Of a stretch of DNA of 64,000 nt, positions 17,537-27,669 are shown piece by piece. A program made the position numbers and the translations under genes. The stretch is taken from positions 1-64,000 of the forward strand of contig JAPPMM010000014.1 of the NCBI GenBank assembly GCA_028819075.1, written 5' to 3'. The notes beneath the pieces were generated by a model. The model had not been told where the DNA came from. It made no database searches and saw only the letters and a list, made by a program, of their open reading frames with translations. How positions within the stretch are numbered: position 1 is the stretch's first letter; each line of letters opens with the position of its first letter. Source of the DNA: Gammaproteobacteria bacterium (GTDB taxonomy: Bacteria > Gemmatimonadota > Gemmatimonadetes > Longimicrobiales > Gaopeijiaceae).

Positions 17537-18912
17537 GGCGCCGGGAGGCGCTGCCGGGCGTCGTTGCGGGGTGCTTCCTCGCCGCAGTGCTCGCGGCGGC
17601 CCCACTCAAGGCGCAGGCGCCGCGCGTGCTTTCGCTCGATGAAGCGCTCGAATTAGCGAGCCAGAACAACCCCCTGTTGCGCCAGGCCATGAACGAACTG
17701 GACCTGACGCCAGCGAGCATGCGGGCTGCGTGGGGCGCCTTCCTGCCGAGGCTCGACCTGGGTATGGGCACCAACGTCAATCTCAACCGGCGTTTGCAGG
17801 CAGAGGACTTCTTCGGCAATCCGATCGCCAATCCCAATGTGGAATGGGTCACCGCCTCTCGTTCGAGCCAGGACATCTCGGCTCGCTTCAGCCTGTTCGA
17901 GGGTGGCAGGCGCTTCCATGAGCGCGGAGCGGAGCGCGCGCGGGGAATCGCCCGCGAGCGGAGGGTCGATGCGGAGACGACCGCCACGTGGGGGCGCGTC
18001 GCCACGAGCTTCTACGAGACCATCCGGCAGTCGGACCTTCTCGAACTGGAGATGGCGATCCTCGAGGGCAAGCGGCTGGATCAGGAGAGCACGACGAGGC
18101 TGTTCGAACTCGCGGTCGGCAGCCGGGTCGACGTCCTGGCCGCCGAACTGGAGGTCCAGCGGCAGGAGCGGGCGGTTCGCCAGGCGGAGAACGAGCACGC
18201 CAAGGCCGTGCTGTCTCTGCGCGCGGAGATCGTCGGGCCGGACATGGGCGAATTCACCACTCGCGGCATCGCTCCCGAACCATTCGATCCGGCCGCACTG
18301 GACGAGGTCGCGCTCATCGGCAGGGCGCTGGAACAGAGCCCCCTCATCCAGCAGAATCGGGCAGAGGTGGATGTGAGCCGGGCATCGCTGAGCGCGGTCC
18401 GTAGCGCGCGCCTGCCGACGATCAGCCTGAGCACCGCCTTCTTCCAGAGCGCCAACGCCCTGGAATACGCGGCCACCTTCCAACCCTTCTCCAGCGAATC
18501 CCGCTACGCCAGCGCCAGTCTGTCCCTGTCTCTGCCCGTCTTTACGGGTTTTTCCGCCGAGCGCAATATTGCCGACGCTCAGGTTCAACTGGCCAACGCC
18601 GAGGAAGGAGTCCGCCAGACCCGCCTGGAAATCGAACGGGACGTTCGCTCCCGCCTCATCGACCTGCGCGGCGCCTGGGACAGCTACCGGCTGGCGGAAC
18701 GGTCGAGCGAGATCGCGGAGGAGCGCCTCAGGCTGGCGCGAGAGGGATACCGCCTGACGACGATTCCCTTCTCCGAACTGCAACTTGCGATCGAGGGCGC
18801 GGCCAACGAGCGGCGCACCGCGATCAACGCTCGCTACGACTTCGTCGCCGCCCGCATCGCCCTCGAGCAGGTCGTGGGCGGGCCCCTGGACGGCGGCACG
18901 CCGCTTCCCTGA
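17533..18912 (+). CDS. TolC-family outer-membrane efflux channel
   Basis: 459 residues with a cleavable signal (residues 1-27, ending PLKAQA). The two-repeat OEP pattern is visible: SLDEALELASQNNPLLRQA at the mature start and long amphipathic helices (ERRVDAETTATWGRVATSFYETIRQ; NIADAQVQLANAEEGVRQT) that form the periplasmic tunnel, with beta-strand segments between. The start is the ATG at 17533 overlapping the adaptor stop; the frame runs open upstream but that is a shadow of the adaptor. Three nt separate it from the next pump gene. Confidence 0.92.
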   Translation: MRRREALPGVVAGCFLAAVLAAAPLKAQAPRVLSLDEALELASQNNPLLRQAMNELDLTPASMRAAWGAFLPRLDLGMGTNVNLNRRLQAEDFFGNPIANPNVEWVTASRSSQDISARFSLFEGGRRFHERGAERARGIARERRVDAETTATWGRVATSFYETIRQSDLLELEMAILEGKRLDQESTTRLFELAVGSRVDVLAAELEVQRQERAVRQAENEHAKAVLSLRAEIVGPDMGEFTTRGIAPEPFDPAALDEVALIGRALEQSPLIQQNRAEVDVSRASLSAVRSARLPTISLSTAFFQSANALEYAATFQPFSSESRYASASLSLSLPVFTGFSAERNIADAQVQLANAEEGVRQTRLEIERDVRSRLIDLRGAWDSYRLAERSSEIAEERLRLAREGYRLTTIPFSELQLAIEGAANERRTAINARYDFVAARIALEQVVGGPLDGGTPLP

Positions 18913-18915
18913 CGC

Positions 18916-21900
18916 ATGTCGATCCCCCGCATCTCGACGCGGCGGCCCGTTGCCGTGGCCATGCTCTTCCTGGCCATCTCCCTGCTTGGCATCATCTCCT
19001 TCCTGCGGCTGCCGATCGACCTGCTTCCCGACGTGAGCTACCCGCGCCTGGTGGTCTACACGACCTATCCCGACGTAGCGCCGGCGGAAGTGGAGCGGCT
19101 CATCACCGAGTTGGTGGAGGCCCAGGGAGCTGCGGTGCCCGGGGTCGAGAAGGTGACATCGGTGTCGCGCGACGGTGTCAGCCTGGTGACGCTGCGTTTC
19201 GCCTGGGGCACGGACATGGATTTCGCCATGCTCAACGTGCGCGAGCGCGTCGACAACATCCGCGAGTTCCTTCCCGAGACCTCGGAGCGGCCGCGCATCC
19301 TGCGCATCGATCCCGAGTCCGAACCCATCATGGTGCTCTCCGTTGCCGGAGGCGCCGACCTGTGGGCGACCAAGGACTTCGTGGAGACGGTGTTCCGGCG
19401 CAGGCTCGAGCAGCTCGACGGTGTGGCGCAGGCGGCGGTCACGGGCGGACTGGACCGCGAGATCCAGGTGGAAGTGGATCCAGATCTGCTCCTCTCGTAC
19501 GGGCTCGAGATGGAGGACGTGGCGGTCGCCCTCGACCGCGCGAACTTTTCCGCACCGGGCGGATCCATCTTGCGCGGGCGCTACCGCTACCCGCTGCGCA
19601 CCCTGGGCGAGTTCCAGACCGTGGGCGAGATCGGCGAGGTCGTCGTGGGACGCCAGCAGACCGAGACGGGCGGACAGCAGGAGGAGGAGGGCAGCTTTCG
19701 CCTGGTGCGCATGGACGACGTGGCCCGGGTGGTCGACGGATTCGCCGACCGGGAGTCCATCGCCCGATACAACGGCACGGAGGCGGTGGGGCTGCTGGTG
19801 TACAAGGAGTCCGGGGCCAACACCGTGGCGGTGGCCGACGAGATCCGCGACGCGCTCGGCATTCTGGCGCTCGAGTTTCCCGACATCACCGTGGACATCG
19901 CCTACTCGCAGGCGGGCTTCATCTCCGACTCCATCAGCAACGTGGTGCAGGCCCTGGTGTTCGGGGGCATGCTGGCGTTCCTGGTGCTCTTTTTCTTCCT
20001 GCGCGACCCGCGCTACCCGTTCGCCATCGCGCTCGCGATTCCGATCTCCGTCGTGGGCGCCTTTGCGCTCATGGAGGCGTTCGGGGTTTCCCTCAACATC
20101 ATGAGCCTCGGAGGGATGGCGCTCGGCGTGGGGATGCTGGTCGACAACTCCATCATCGTGCTCGAGAACATCTTCCGGCACCGGGAAGCGGGCGTCCCGT
20201 CGGCGGAGGCGTCCGCCCTCGGGGGCGAGGAGGTCCAGGGGGCGATCACGGCTTCGACCCTCACGACCATCTCGGTGTTCGGGCCGATCATCTACATCGA
20301 GGGGGTGGCGGGCGAACTGTTCGGCGACCTGTCGCTCGCGGTGGCCTTCTCCCTGCTGGCCAGCCTGCTGGTGGCGCTGACCCTGCTGCCGGGGATGGCG
20401 GCGCGCTTCGTGGACCGGGCACGGGCGCCCGATCGAGCCGAACGCACCCGGCCGGAGCTCCGGCGGGGGGTGCTGGCCAGGATCGGGCGGGCGCTTCGGT
20501 GGGTCGTGGTGCTCCCCTTCCGGCTGATCGCGGGAGCCTTCGCGCTGGGGCGCGCGCTGGTGGGCTTCTGGTGGGAGGGACTCGCCGGCGTGTGCAGCCG
20601 CCTGTTCGGGCCGCTGCTCGCCGCCTTCGACCGCGGGTTCCAGCGTTTCGCCGACCGTTATCACCGACTCCTCGAGATTTCACTCGACCACCGCGGGCGG
20701 GTGATGGCGGTTTCCGCCGCCGCGCTGGCCGCCACGCTGGCGCTCGCGCTGGCCCTGGATCGAGACCTGCTGCCCGACGTCGACCAGGGCGGGTTCCGCG
20801 TGCGTCTCGAGCTGCCGGAGGGTACCGCGCTGGCCGCGACCGCGCTGGCGGTGGAGGAGATCGAACGGACGCTTCGCGACGATCCCGGCGTCGAGACCGT
20901 CTTCTCTCGCGTGGGCGAGGACGTCCGATCCTACATGGAGAGCGAGGAGACGTCGGGCGCGCACACGGGCACCCTCGAGGTCCGCGTGCACCCGGGGATC
21001 GCGACGGACGACGTGCTGGAGCGGGTGCGCGCGGTCGAGGCCCGCTTCCCACCCGGGACGCTCGCCTTCGAGGCGGGACAGGCGACCGCTCTGGGCACGG
21101 TACTGGGCGGCGCCGACGCCGACATCGCGGTGCGCATCCGCGGCGAGAACCTCGCGGAGAGCTACGCCTACGCCGAGACCGTTCGCGAAGAGCTGTCGAC
21201 GCTGGCGGACGTCGGCAACGTGCGCGTGGGCACCGGCCGCGGTCAGCCGCAGGTCCAGGTCGAGATCCTGCGCGACGTGGCCGCGCGTCACAACGTGGAT
21301 CCGCGCCTGATCGCGGAGGAGATCGAGCGCGCCATGCGCGGCGACCGGGCCACCGAGTTCGTCGACTTCGACCGCAAGATCGACGTGGTGGTGAGGCTGC
21401 CCGACGCGCTGCGCTTTTCCGCCGAGACGCTCGACGCCCTGCAGGTGCGCGGCGTGCCCCTGCGGGAGCTGGTCACCGTGCGCGAGGCGGTGGGCCCGGC
21501 GGAGATTCACCGCGAGGACCAGGGGCGCGTAGTCACCGTCTACGCCGACGTGATCTCCGGCGGCCTCAACCGTGCCATCGCCACGGTGGACGACGAACTG
21601 GCTGCGCTTCCGCCGCCGTTCGACGTGCGCGTCGACGTGGGCGGGGAAAACGAGGAGATGCGCCGCTCGTTCCGCGACCTCGCCTTCGCGTTTGCGCTCG
21701 CCCTGGTACTTGTCTACATGATCCTGGCGGCACAGTTCGAGTCCTTCAGACACCCGGTGATCATTCTCATTTCGGTTCCGCTCGCGCTCTCCGGCGCAGT
21801 GCTGGCGCTGGCGCTCTCGGGCCAGAGCCTGAACACCATGAGCCTGATCGGGGTCGTCATCCTGGTGGGCATCGTGGTCAACGACGCGATCGTGAAAGTG

Positions 21901-22221
21901 GAGTTCATCAATCAGGCACGCGCCCGGGGCGCCGCGTTGCGGGAGGCGATCCTGGAAGCCGGGAGAGTCCGCCTGCGGCCCATCGTCATGACCACGGTGA
22001 CCACCGTCTGCGGGCTTACGCCGCTGGCACTGGGCATCGGGCGCGGGGCCGACCTGCGCGCGCCGCTCGCCATCGCCGTGATCGGGGGGCTGGTTGTGGC
22101 CACCGCGCTCACACTCATCGTGGTGCCGGTGGTGTACTCGGTGGTCGAGAGCGGCCACGCGCGGTTGCGGGGGAGGGCTCGCGCGCCTCGCCCGGCCCGG
22201 GCGGCGGAGGTGCTCCCGTGA
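18916..22221 (+). CDS. RND efflux permease (first of pair)
   Basis: 1101-residue inner-membrane proton-driven exporter of the hydrophobe/amphiphile (AcrB-like) group. It starts with the classic ISTRRPVAVAMLFLAI helix, and TM4 carries LGVGMLVDNSIIVLENIFRHR, with DN in place of the DD pair of AcrB, as in many non-proteobacterial homologs. Two periplasmic loops and twelve helices are in place. An insertion of about 90 residues between the N- and C-terminal halves (about 500-590) is Arg- and aromatic-rich and looks like amphipathic helices, longer than the usual linker. Confidence 0.93.
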   Translation: MSIPRISTRRPVAVAMLFLAISLLGIISFLRLPIDLLPDVSYPRLVVYTTYPDVAPAEVERLITELVEAQGAAVPGVEKVTSVSRDGVSLVTLRFAWGTDMDFAMLNVRERVDNIREFLPETSERPRILRIDPESEPIMVLSVAGGADLWATKDFVETVFRRRLEQLDGVAQAAVTGGLDREIQVEVDPDLLLSYGLEMEDVAVALDRANFSAPGGSILRGRYRYPLRTLGEFQTVGEIGEVVVGRQQTETGGQQEEEGSFRLVRMDDVARVVDGFADRESIARYNGTEAVGLLVYKESGANTVAVADEIRDALGILALEFPDITVDIAYSQAGFISDSISNVVQALVFGGMLAFLVLFFFLRDPRYPFAIALAIPISVVGAFALMEAFGVSLNIMSLGGMALGVGMLVDNSIIVLENIFRHREAGVPSAEASALGGEEVQGAITASTLTTISVFGPIIYIEGVAGELFGDLSLAVAFSLLASLLVALTLLPGMAARFVDRARAPDRAERTRPELRRGVLARIGRALRWVVVLPFRLIAGAFALGRALVGFWWEGLAGVCSRLFGPLLAAFDRGFQRFADRYHRLLEISLDHRGRVMAVSAAALAATLALALALDRDLLPDVDQGGFRVRLELPEGTALAATALAVEEIERTLRDDPGVETVFSRVGEDVRSYMESEETSGAHTGTLEVRVHPGIATDDVLERVRAVEARFPPGTLAFEAGQATALGTVLGGADADIAVRIRGENLAESYAYAETVREELSTLADVGNVRVGTGRGQPQVQVEILRDVAARHNVDPRLIAEEIERAMRGDRATEFVDFDRKIDVVVRLPDALRFSAETLDALQVRGVPLRELVTVREAVGPAEIHREDQGRVVTVYADVISGGLNRAIATVDDELAALPPPFDVRVDVGGENEEMRRSFRDLAFAFALALVLVYMILAAQFESFRHPVIILISVPLALSGAVLALALSGQSLNTMSLIGVVILVGIVVNDAIVKVEFINQARARGAALREAILEAGRVRLRPIVMTTVTTVCGLTPLALGIGRGADLRAPLAIAVIGGLVVATALTLIVVPVVYSVVESGHARLRGRARAPRPARAAEVLP

Positions 22222-22282
22222 GCGCGGCCGGCGGTTCCGGGCGTTCCGGCATCGTGCCCGCGCCGGCGGCGGAGGTGGCGCG

Positions 22283-25200
22283 GTGATCGCCGGGAGCATC
22301 CGGCGGCCGGTGGCGGTGGCCATGGGCTGCCTGGCGGTCGCCCTCATGGGAGCCAGCGCCTGGCGCAATATCCCCATCGAACTGCTGCCGGAAACCCAAC
22401 TGCCGCGGCTCAACGTGGAAGCGCGCTGGCCCGGCGCCTCCCCGGAGACGGTGGAAGCGTTCCTGACCTCCCCCATAGAAGCCGCCGTCCAGCAGGTCAA
22501 GGGAGTCGAGAAGGTCATCTCCCTCTCCCGGGAATTCCAGGGAACGGGAACATCCAGCATCGAGGTCCACTTCAGCCGTGACACGGACATGGACTTCGCG
22601 CGCCTTGACCTCTCCGAGCGGCTTTCGGCCCTCGAGGAGGAGCTGCCCGCGGCCGTACAGCGGATTCTCGTGCAGCCGTACGTCCCGCCCGAGTTCGAGT
22701 CCCGCAGCCAGCGCGGCTTCCTGCGCTACACCTACACCGGCCCCTATACGCTGGAGGCGCTCCGGGCCGATCTCGACGACCGGGTGGTGCCGGATCTCAC
22801 GCAGATCGAGGGCGTGGCGCTGGTGCAGGCGAGCGGAGGACGCGAACGCCTCATAGAGATCGAGCTCAACGAGGATCGAGTCAGCTCGCTCGGGCTTTCG
22901 CCGGGTGTGGTCAACCGTCGGATCAACGACCTCGATCTTGTGCGCGAGGCGGGGGCCGTCCGGGCTGGCGATCAGGAATGGTCGGTCACCATCCAGAACC
23001 GCGTTGCGCGCGCCGACGAGATCCGGAATACGGTGCTGCTCGAGAACGGCGGAACACTGGTGCGCGTCTCCGATGTGGCGGATGTGCGCGACAGCTACGA
23101 GGAACCCCGAACCTACAACCGTATCAACGCCCAGCCCTCGGTCTCGTTCCTGGTGATCCGCGAGATCGGAGCCAACACGGTGCGCGCGGCGGACGCGGTC
23201 AAGGCCCGGGTGGCGCAACTGCAACGCGCGGGCCTCGCCGGAACCAGCCTGATCCTCGACTACGACGAGAGCGAGCAGATCAAGGAGCAGCTGACCGATC
23301 TGCGCACGAGGGCGCTCATCTCCGCATTTGTCATTTTCTCGGTGCTGCTCCTCTTCCTGCGCTCGTTCCGCTTCGCGGGGGTCGTCTTCATGACGATCGC
23401 GTTCTCGGTGCTGATCTCCCTGAATCTGATCTACTTCGGGGGCATGACCCTCAACCTGCTCACGCTCATGGGGCTGGCGATGGGGTTCGGTCTGATCGTG
23501 GACAACGCCATCGTGGTTCTGGAGAGCGTGTTCCGCCGCTGGCAGGCGGGACGGAACGCCGTGGGTGCGGCAACCGAGGGCGCCCGCCAAGTGGTGCTGC
23601 CGATCCTCACCTCCACTGCCACCACCCTCATCGTCTTCGTGCCCTTCGTGTACCTGCAGGGGGAGCTGCGGGTGTTCTACGTGCCTCTGGCGATCGTGGT
23701 GGCGCTGACGCTGGGGGCCTCGCTGCTGGTGGCGTTCACCTTCATTCCGGCACTGGCTGCGCGCGTCCTGCCCCGGGTGCGGAGGGACGAAGCCGCGACC
23801 AGTGCAGCCCATCGAAGCCAGCCCCGTGCCGCGGGGGCCGTCCCCGAGTCCGGCGACCCGGGCGACGCGCACTCCGCAGGTGCGCCGGTCGGGCGCGGAC
23901 GGAAGACGCCGCTCTATACCCGCCTCTATTCCACCATCATCGGCTTCACCCTGCGCCGTGCCTGGCTCGCGGTGACGGTGGCGGTGCTGGCCTTCGGCGG
24001 GTCGTGGTATCTGTTCGAGAACCACGTCACCCGGGGCGTGCTCTGGGGCGGGGGAATGGGCGGCCTGGACACCTACGTCCTCATCAATATCGAGCTGCCG
24101 CGCGGCTCCGACCTCGAGCGGACCGACAATCTGGTTCGCTCGTTCGAAGAACGGCTGGCCGCGATTCCGGAGGTGGAACGCTTCACGTCGAGGGTGACCG
24201 GCACCTACGGGCAGATCACCGTCAACTTCCCCGATTCGCTCGAGAACACCGGCATCCCGATGGCCATCAAGGAACAGATGTTCAGCCACAGCCTGGGCTT
24301 CACCGGGGCCGAGGTGCGGGTGATCGGCCGCGGCCTGGGATTCTACGGCGGAGGCGGAGGCGCCTCGCCGAACTATTCCATGAAAGTACTTGGGTACAAC
24401 TACGAACAGGTGCGCGAGATCGCCGAAGATCTGGGCGACCGGCTCGCACGGGTGCCGCGGGTGCGCACCATCGACACCAACTCCGCCGGGCGATTCGTCC
24501 GCGAGCGCGCGACCGAGTTCGTGGTCGAGATCGAACGGGACCAGCTGGCGCGCCACGACATGTCGGTGCAGGAGCTGGTCGCGCGCATGAACGCGGCCGT
24601 CAGGGGCCAGACCAGCGAGGCGCAACTCAAGATCGGCGGCGACGAGGTGCGCTACGAGGTAAAGCTGGAGGGATACCGCGACACCGATGTGCAGGAGTTG
24701 CTCGAAACCATCATCGCCACCTCAACCGGCACCGGCATCCGTCTGGGCGACGTGGTCTCGATCGCCCCCGTGGACGTGCTCGCCTGGATCCGCCGCGAGG
24801 ACCAGCAGTACGAGCGCACCGTGGCGTACGAGTTCGCGGGTCCGCGCCGGCTGGGCGACCAGTACTACGACGGCATCGTCGAGTCCACCGAACTCCCGGT
24901 CGGCTACGTGATCGAAGAGGATCAGGGATTCCGGTGGAGCGAAGAGGACCGTCGCCAGATCTACGCGGTGCTGGCGGTGTCGATCCTCCTCATCTACATG
25001 GTGACCGCCGCGCTCTTCGAGTCGGTGCGCCTGCCCCTGTGCGTCCTGCTCACGGTGCCGATGGCGCTGATCGGGGTATTCCTGATGTTCTTCTACACGG
25101 GCGCATCGTTCACCCGGGAGGCGTACGTGGGGGTCATCATGATGGGCGGCATCGTGGTCAACAACGCGATCCTGCTGGTGGACAACATCAACCGCGTGCG

Positions 25201-25486
25201 GCGCGAATCCGGGGGTGATCTGCATGCTGCCATTCTCGCCGGCACCCTCGAGCGGGTGCGGCCGATCCTGATGACCACCGCCACCACGGTGCTCGGGCTG
25301 CTCCCGCTGGTGCTTTTCTCCGAGACGGCCGACTCCACCATCTGGAACGCGCTCGGCTACGCGCTCATCGGCGGGCTGCTGTCGTCCACGGTCTTCGTGC
25401 TGGCCACCACCCCGGCCATCTACCTGCTCATCGAGGGCCGGGGCGCACGAGCCGGGCAGGTGGCCGCGCGGGCGCCGGCCGCCTGA
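22283..25486 (+). CDS. RND efflux permease (second of pair)
   Basis: 1067 residues, related to but clearly different from the pump encoded just upstream. It opens with IAGSIRRPVAVAMGCLAVAL; TM4 contains GFGLIVDNAIVVLESVFRR and the C-terminal half GGIVVNNAILLVDNINRVRR. The cytoplasmic linker between halves (about 510-545) is Gly/Ala/Pro-rich and low-complexity. The start is taken as the GTG at 22283, 61 bp after the first pump, because the hydrophobic first helix begins there. The pair may form a mixed trimer as MdtB/MdtC do, or two pumps may share one adaptor and channel. Confidence 0.92.
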   Translation: MIAGSIRRPVAVAMGCLAVALMGASAWRNIPIELLPETQLPRLNVEARWPGASPETVEAFLTSPIEAAVQQVKGVEKVISLSREFQGTGTSSIEVHFSRDTDMDFARLDLSERLSALEEELPAAVQRILVQPYVPPEFESRSQRGFLRYTYTGPYTLEALRADLDDRVVPDLTQIEGVALVQASGGRERLIEIELNEDRVSSLGLSPGVVNRRINDLDLVREAGAVRAGDQEWSVTIQNRVARADEIRNTVLLENGGTLVRVSDVADVRDSYEEPRTYNRINAQPSVSFLVIREIGANTVRAADAVKARVAQLQRAGLAGTSLILDYDESEQIKEQLTDLRTRALISAFVIFSVLLLFLRSFRFAGVVFMTIAFSVLISLNLIYFGGMTLNLLTLMGLAMGFGLIVDNAIVVLESVFRRWQAGRNAVGAATEGARQVVLPILTSTATTLIVFVPFVYLQGELRVFYVPLAIVVALTLGASLLVAFTFIPALAARVLPRVRRDEAATSAAHRSQPRAAGAVPESGDPGDAHSAGAPVGRGRKTPLYTRLYSTIIGFTLRRAWLAVTVAVLAFGGSWYLFENHVTRGVLWGGGMGGLDTYVLINIELPRGSDLERTDNLVRSFEERLAAIPEVERFTSRVTGTYGQITVNFPDSLENTGIPMAIKEQMFSHSLGFTGAEVRVIGRGLGFYGGGGGASPNYSMKVLGYNYEQVREIAEDLGDRLARVPRVRTIDTNSAGRFVRERATEFVVEIERDQLARHDMSVQELVARMNAAVRGQTSEAQLKIGGDEVRYEVKLEGYRDTDVQELLETIIATSTGTGIRLGDVVSIAPVDVLAWIRREDQQYERTVAYEFAGPRRLGDQYYDGIVESTELPVGYVIEEDQGFRWSEEDRRQIYAVLAVSILLIYMVTAALFESVRLPLCVLLTVPMALIGVFLMFFYTGASFTREAYVGVIMMGGIVVNNAILLVDNINRVRRESGGDLHAAILAGTLERVRPILMTTATTVLGLLPLVLFSETADSTIWNALGYALIGGLLSSTVFVLATTPAIYLLIEGRGARAGQVAARAPAA

Positions 25487-25489
25487 TCC

Positions 25490-26965
25490 GTGCGCGTTCG
25501 CTTCGCTCCGTCGCCGACGGGGTTTCTGCATGTCGGCGGCGCCCGCACCGCGCTTTTCAACTGGCTGCTCGCGCGCCGGAGCGGCGGGACCTTCGTGCTG
25601 CGCATCGAAGACACCGACCGCGCCCGCTCGAGCGAGGCGATGACCGGGGCCATTCTGCACGGGCTGGAGTGGCTCGGCATCGACTGGGACGAGGGGCCCT
25701 TCTTCCAGAGCGACCGGGTGGGCGAGCACACGGCCGCCGGCCGCAAGCTGCTGGCCGGCGGGCATGCGTACCGGGACTTCTCCACGCCCGAAGAACTCGC
25801 CCGCGACCGCGCCAACATCGCCGTCCTGGCGGGCGAGGCCACCCGGGCGGCCCGGCGGCGGGCGGAGGCGCTGGCGCCCGGCGAAGCCGAAGAGCGCGCC
25901 GCGGCGGGCGAACCGCACGCGATGCGCTTCCTCGTCCCGGAGGGCTCGACCGAATGGGAGGACGCCGTCCACGGCCGCATGCGCTTCCGCAACCGGGACA
26001 TCGACGACCTGGTCATTCTGCGCGCCGACGGCAGCCCGACCTACAACCTCGCGGTGGTCTGCGACGATGCCCACGCGCGCATCGACATGGTGCTCCGGGG
26101 CGACGACCACCTGTCCAATACGCCCAAGCAGATCCTTCTGGCGCGGGCCCTGGGCTTCCCGGTGCCGCGCTTCGGCCACGTGCCGCTCATCCTGGGACGG
26201 GACGGCAAGCGCCTCTCCAAGCGCCACGGCGCCACCGATATCGCCGAGTATCGGCGCGACATTCTGCCGGAGGCGATGGTCAACTTCCTGGCCCTGCTCG
26301 GCTGGTCCCCCGGCGACGACCGCGAGGTGATGGAGCTGGACGAGATCGTCCGGCGCTTCTCGCTCAAGCGCATCCTGCGCAAGGGCTCGGTGTTCGACGC
26401 CGACAAGCTCGCCTGGCTCAACGGCCGCCACCTGTCGCGCATGGATCTCGCCCGGCTGGGGTCGCTCGTGAAGGCGCAGCTCCCGCAGGCAGCGGATGCG
26501 ACGATCAAGGACCGGCCGGGCTGGTACGAAGGCCTGCTCGACCTGCTGCGCACGCGGGCGCGCAGCCTGGACGCGCTGGCCCGCAACGTGTTGCTCTACC
26601 TGCCGGGCGAGATCTCTTACGAACCCAAGGCTGTACGCAAGCACTGGAAGCGCCGAGCGCAGGTAGAGGAGTATCTGAACGCCCTCCGCCGGAGGTTCGA
26701 GCACTGCGAGTGGCAGCCCGAGCCGCTGGAGAGCTCGCTCCGGAGTCTCGCCGAGGAGTTCGGCGTGGGCGCGGGGCGCCTGATCCATCCGCTCCGGGTG
26801 GCGCTCACCGGCCAGGCCGCGAGCCCCGGCATCTTCGACGTGCTGTACCACCTCGGGAAGCCCGTCTCCCTCGACCGCATCGGGCGCGCGCTGGAGACGC
26901 TGGCCGCAGGAGAGGCCGATCCCGCGCCCGCCGGCCAGACCGCTGCCGCGCCGGGTAGCCGGTGA
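25490..26965 (+). CDS. gltX: Glutamyl-tRNA synthetase
   Basis: 491-residue class I aminoacyl-tRNA synthetase. The HIGH-type motif is HVGG at residues 14-17, the KMSKS-type motif is KRLSKRHGA at about 240, and RIEDTDRARS and ILRADGSPTYNLAVVCDD are family landmarks. The C-terminal anticodon-binding domain is complete. GTG start 3 nt after the second pump stop, so it is likely transcribed with the efflux genes. Whether it also charges tRNA-Gln cannot be decided here; no gatCAB gene is in the window. Confidence 0.96.
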   Translation: MRVRFAPSPTGFLHVGGARTALFNWLLARRSGGTFVLRIEDTDRARSSEAMTGAILHGLEWLGIDWDEGPFFQSDRVGEHTAAGRKLLAGGHAYRDFSTPEELARDRANIAVLAGEATRAARRRAEALAPGEAEERAAAGEPHAMRFLVPEGSTEWEDAVHGRMRFRNRDIDDLVILRADGSPTYNLAVVCDDAHARIDMVLRGDDHLSNTPKQILLARALGFPVPRFGHVPLILGRDGKRLSKRHGATDIAEYRRDILPEAMVNFLALLGWSPGDDREVMELDEIVRRFSLKRILRKGSVFDADKLAWLNGRHLSRMDLARLGSLVKAQLPQAADATIKDRPGWYEGLLDLLRTRARSLDALARNVLLYLPGEISYEPKAVRKHWKRRAQVEEYLNALRRRFEHCEWQPEPLESSLRSLAEEFGVGAGRLIHPLRVALTGQAASPGIFDVLYHLGKPVSLDRIGRALETLAAGEADPAPAGQTAAAPGSR

Positions 26966-27669
26966 GGCCGGTGATGCGCAAACGAGTGCCTACCGGACGG
27001 ACGAGGCGACCAGACCCGGCGGTGTGGTATCCGGGGCGCCGGAGGCGAACAGCACGGTCGGCCGCCTTCGCGGTGGCCGCGATGACGACGCTGATCGCCC
27101 TCGCGCCTCCTGCGCTTTCGGCGCAACGGGCCAACCGCAAGGCCGTCGAGGTCATTTTCGACGTGCTGCCGCCAGGCGAGCAGCCCACCTTCTTCGCCGA
27201 ACAGGTCGGGCGCCCACCCGGCGCCACCGGCCGCGCCCTGCTGGACGACGAGAACCGGAGCGCGCTGGAGCAGCTCGGCTACGTCGAGGTCGCCGCGGTC
27301 GAGGACGTGCTGCTCTGCCCCGACTTCCCGTCCCCCGAGGGTTGCCGCATCCGGGACGCGGGCGTGCTCTACCAGCTCGTCATGCCCGAACCCATCGCCG
27401 GCGGACGGCTCTCGATGCGCGTGGTTCGTCTGATCGACGGGGCCGGCACCAACGGCCTGATCCGCCGCGAAGTGTGGGACATCCTGATGGTGCCCGACGC
27501 CGAGATGGGATGGCGGGCCGTGCGCACGCGCCTCGACGCCACCAGCGATGGCCCTTGGGCCCCGCCGCCCGGTTCGTACGGGCTCGAAGGAGGACGCGTC
27601 AACATGAACAGATCCACCGCACACGACGATCCGGCCATAGCCGGCATTTCGGGCGGCTCCAGGCGGTGA
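26962..27669 (+). CDS. Secreted protein of unknown function
   Basis: 235 residues, no recognised family. A basic N-terminus (MRPVMRKRVPTGRTRR) and a hydrophobic stretch at about 33-53 ending in PALSAQ suggest export. The mature part is a single mixed domain with two Cys (about 113 and 123), possibly a disulfide, and a repeated VVRLIDG/RREVWDI pattern of beta character. The GTG start overlaps the gltX stop by 4 nt; an ATG at 26974 is an alternative. Its own stop overlaps the TPR gene start, so translation is probably coupled through gltX, this gene and the next. Confidence 0.65.
   Translation: MRPVMRKRVPTGRTRRPDPAVWYPGRRRRTARSAAFAVAAMTTLIALAPPALSAQRANRKAVEVIFDVLPPGEQPTFFAEQVGRPPGATGRALLDDENRSALEQLGYVEVAAVEDVLLCPDFPSPEGCRIRDAGVLYQLVMPEPIAGGRLSMRVVRLIDGAGTNGLIRREVWDILMVPDAEMGWRAVRTRLDATSDGPWAPPPGSYGLEGGRVNMNRSTAHDDPAIAGISGGSRR

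Noticed and set aside
17653-20664. 1003-codon minus-strand frame opposite TolC and the first RND pump
   Set aside because: His/Arg/Gln/Asp-rich low-quality sequence typical of GC-rich antisense frames; covers two clear genes on the other strand.
22218-22286. 22-codon GTG frame bridging the two RND pump genes
   Set aside because: Overlaps both neighbours by 4 nt like the other couplings, but is too short and Gly/Ala-rich to claim as a gene; it might only help ribosomes re-initiate.
22115-24625. 836-codon minus-strand frame opposite the second RND pump
   Set aside because: Antisense shadow with the same biased composition; no motif.
24722-26851. 709-codon minus-strand frame opposite the second pump and gltX
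   Set aside because: Antisense shadow across two well-supported genes.
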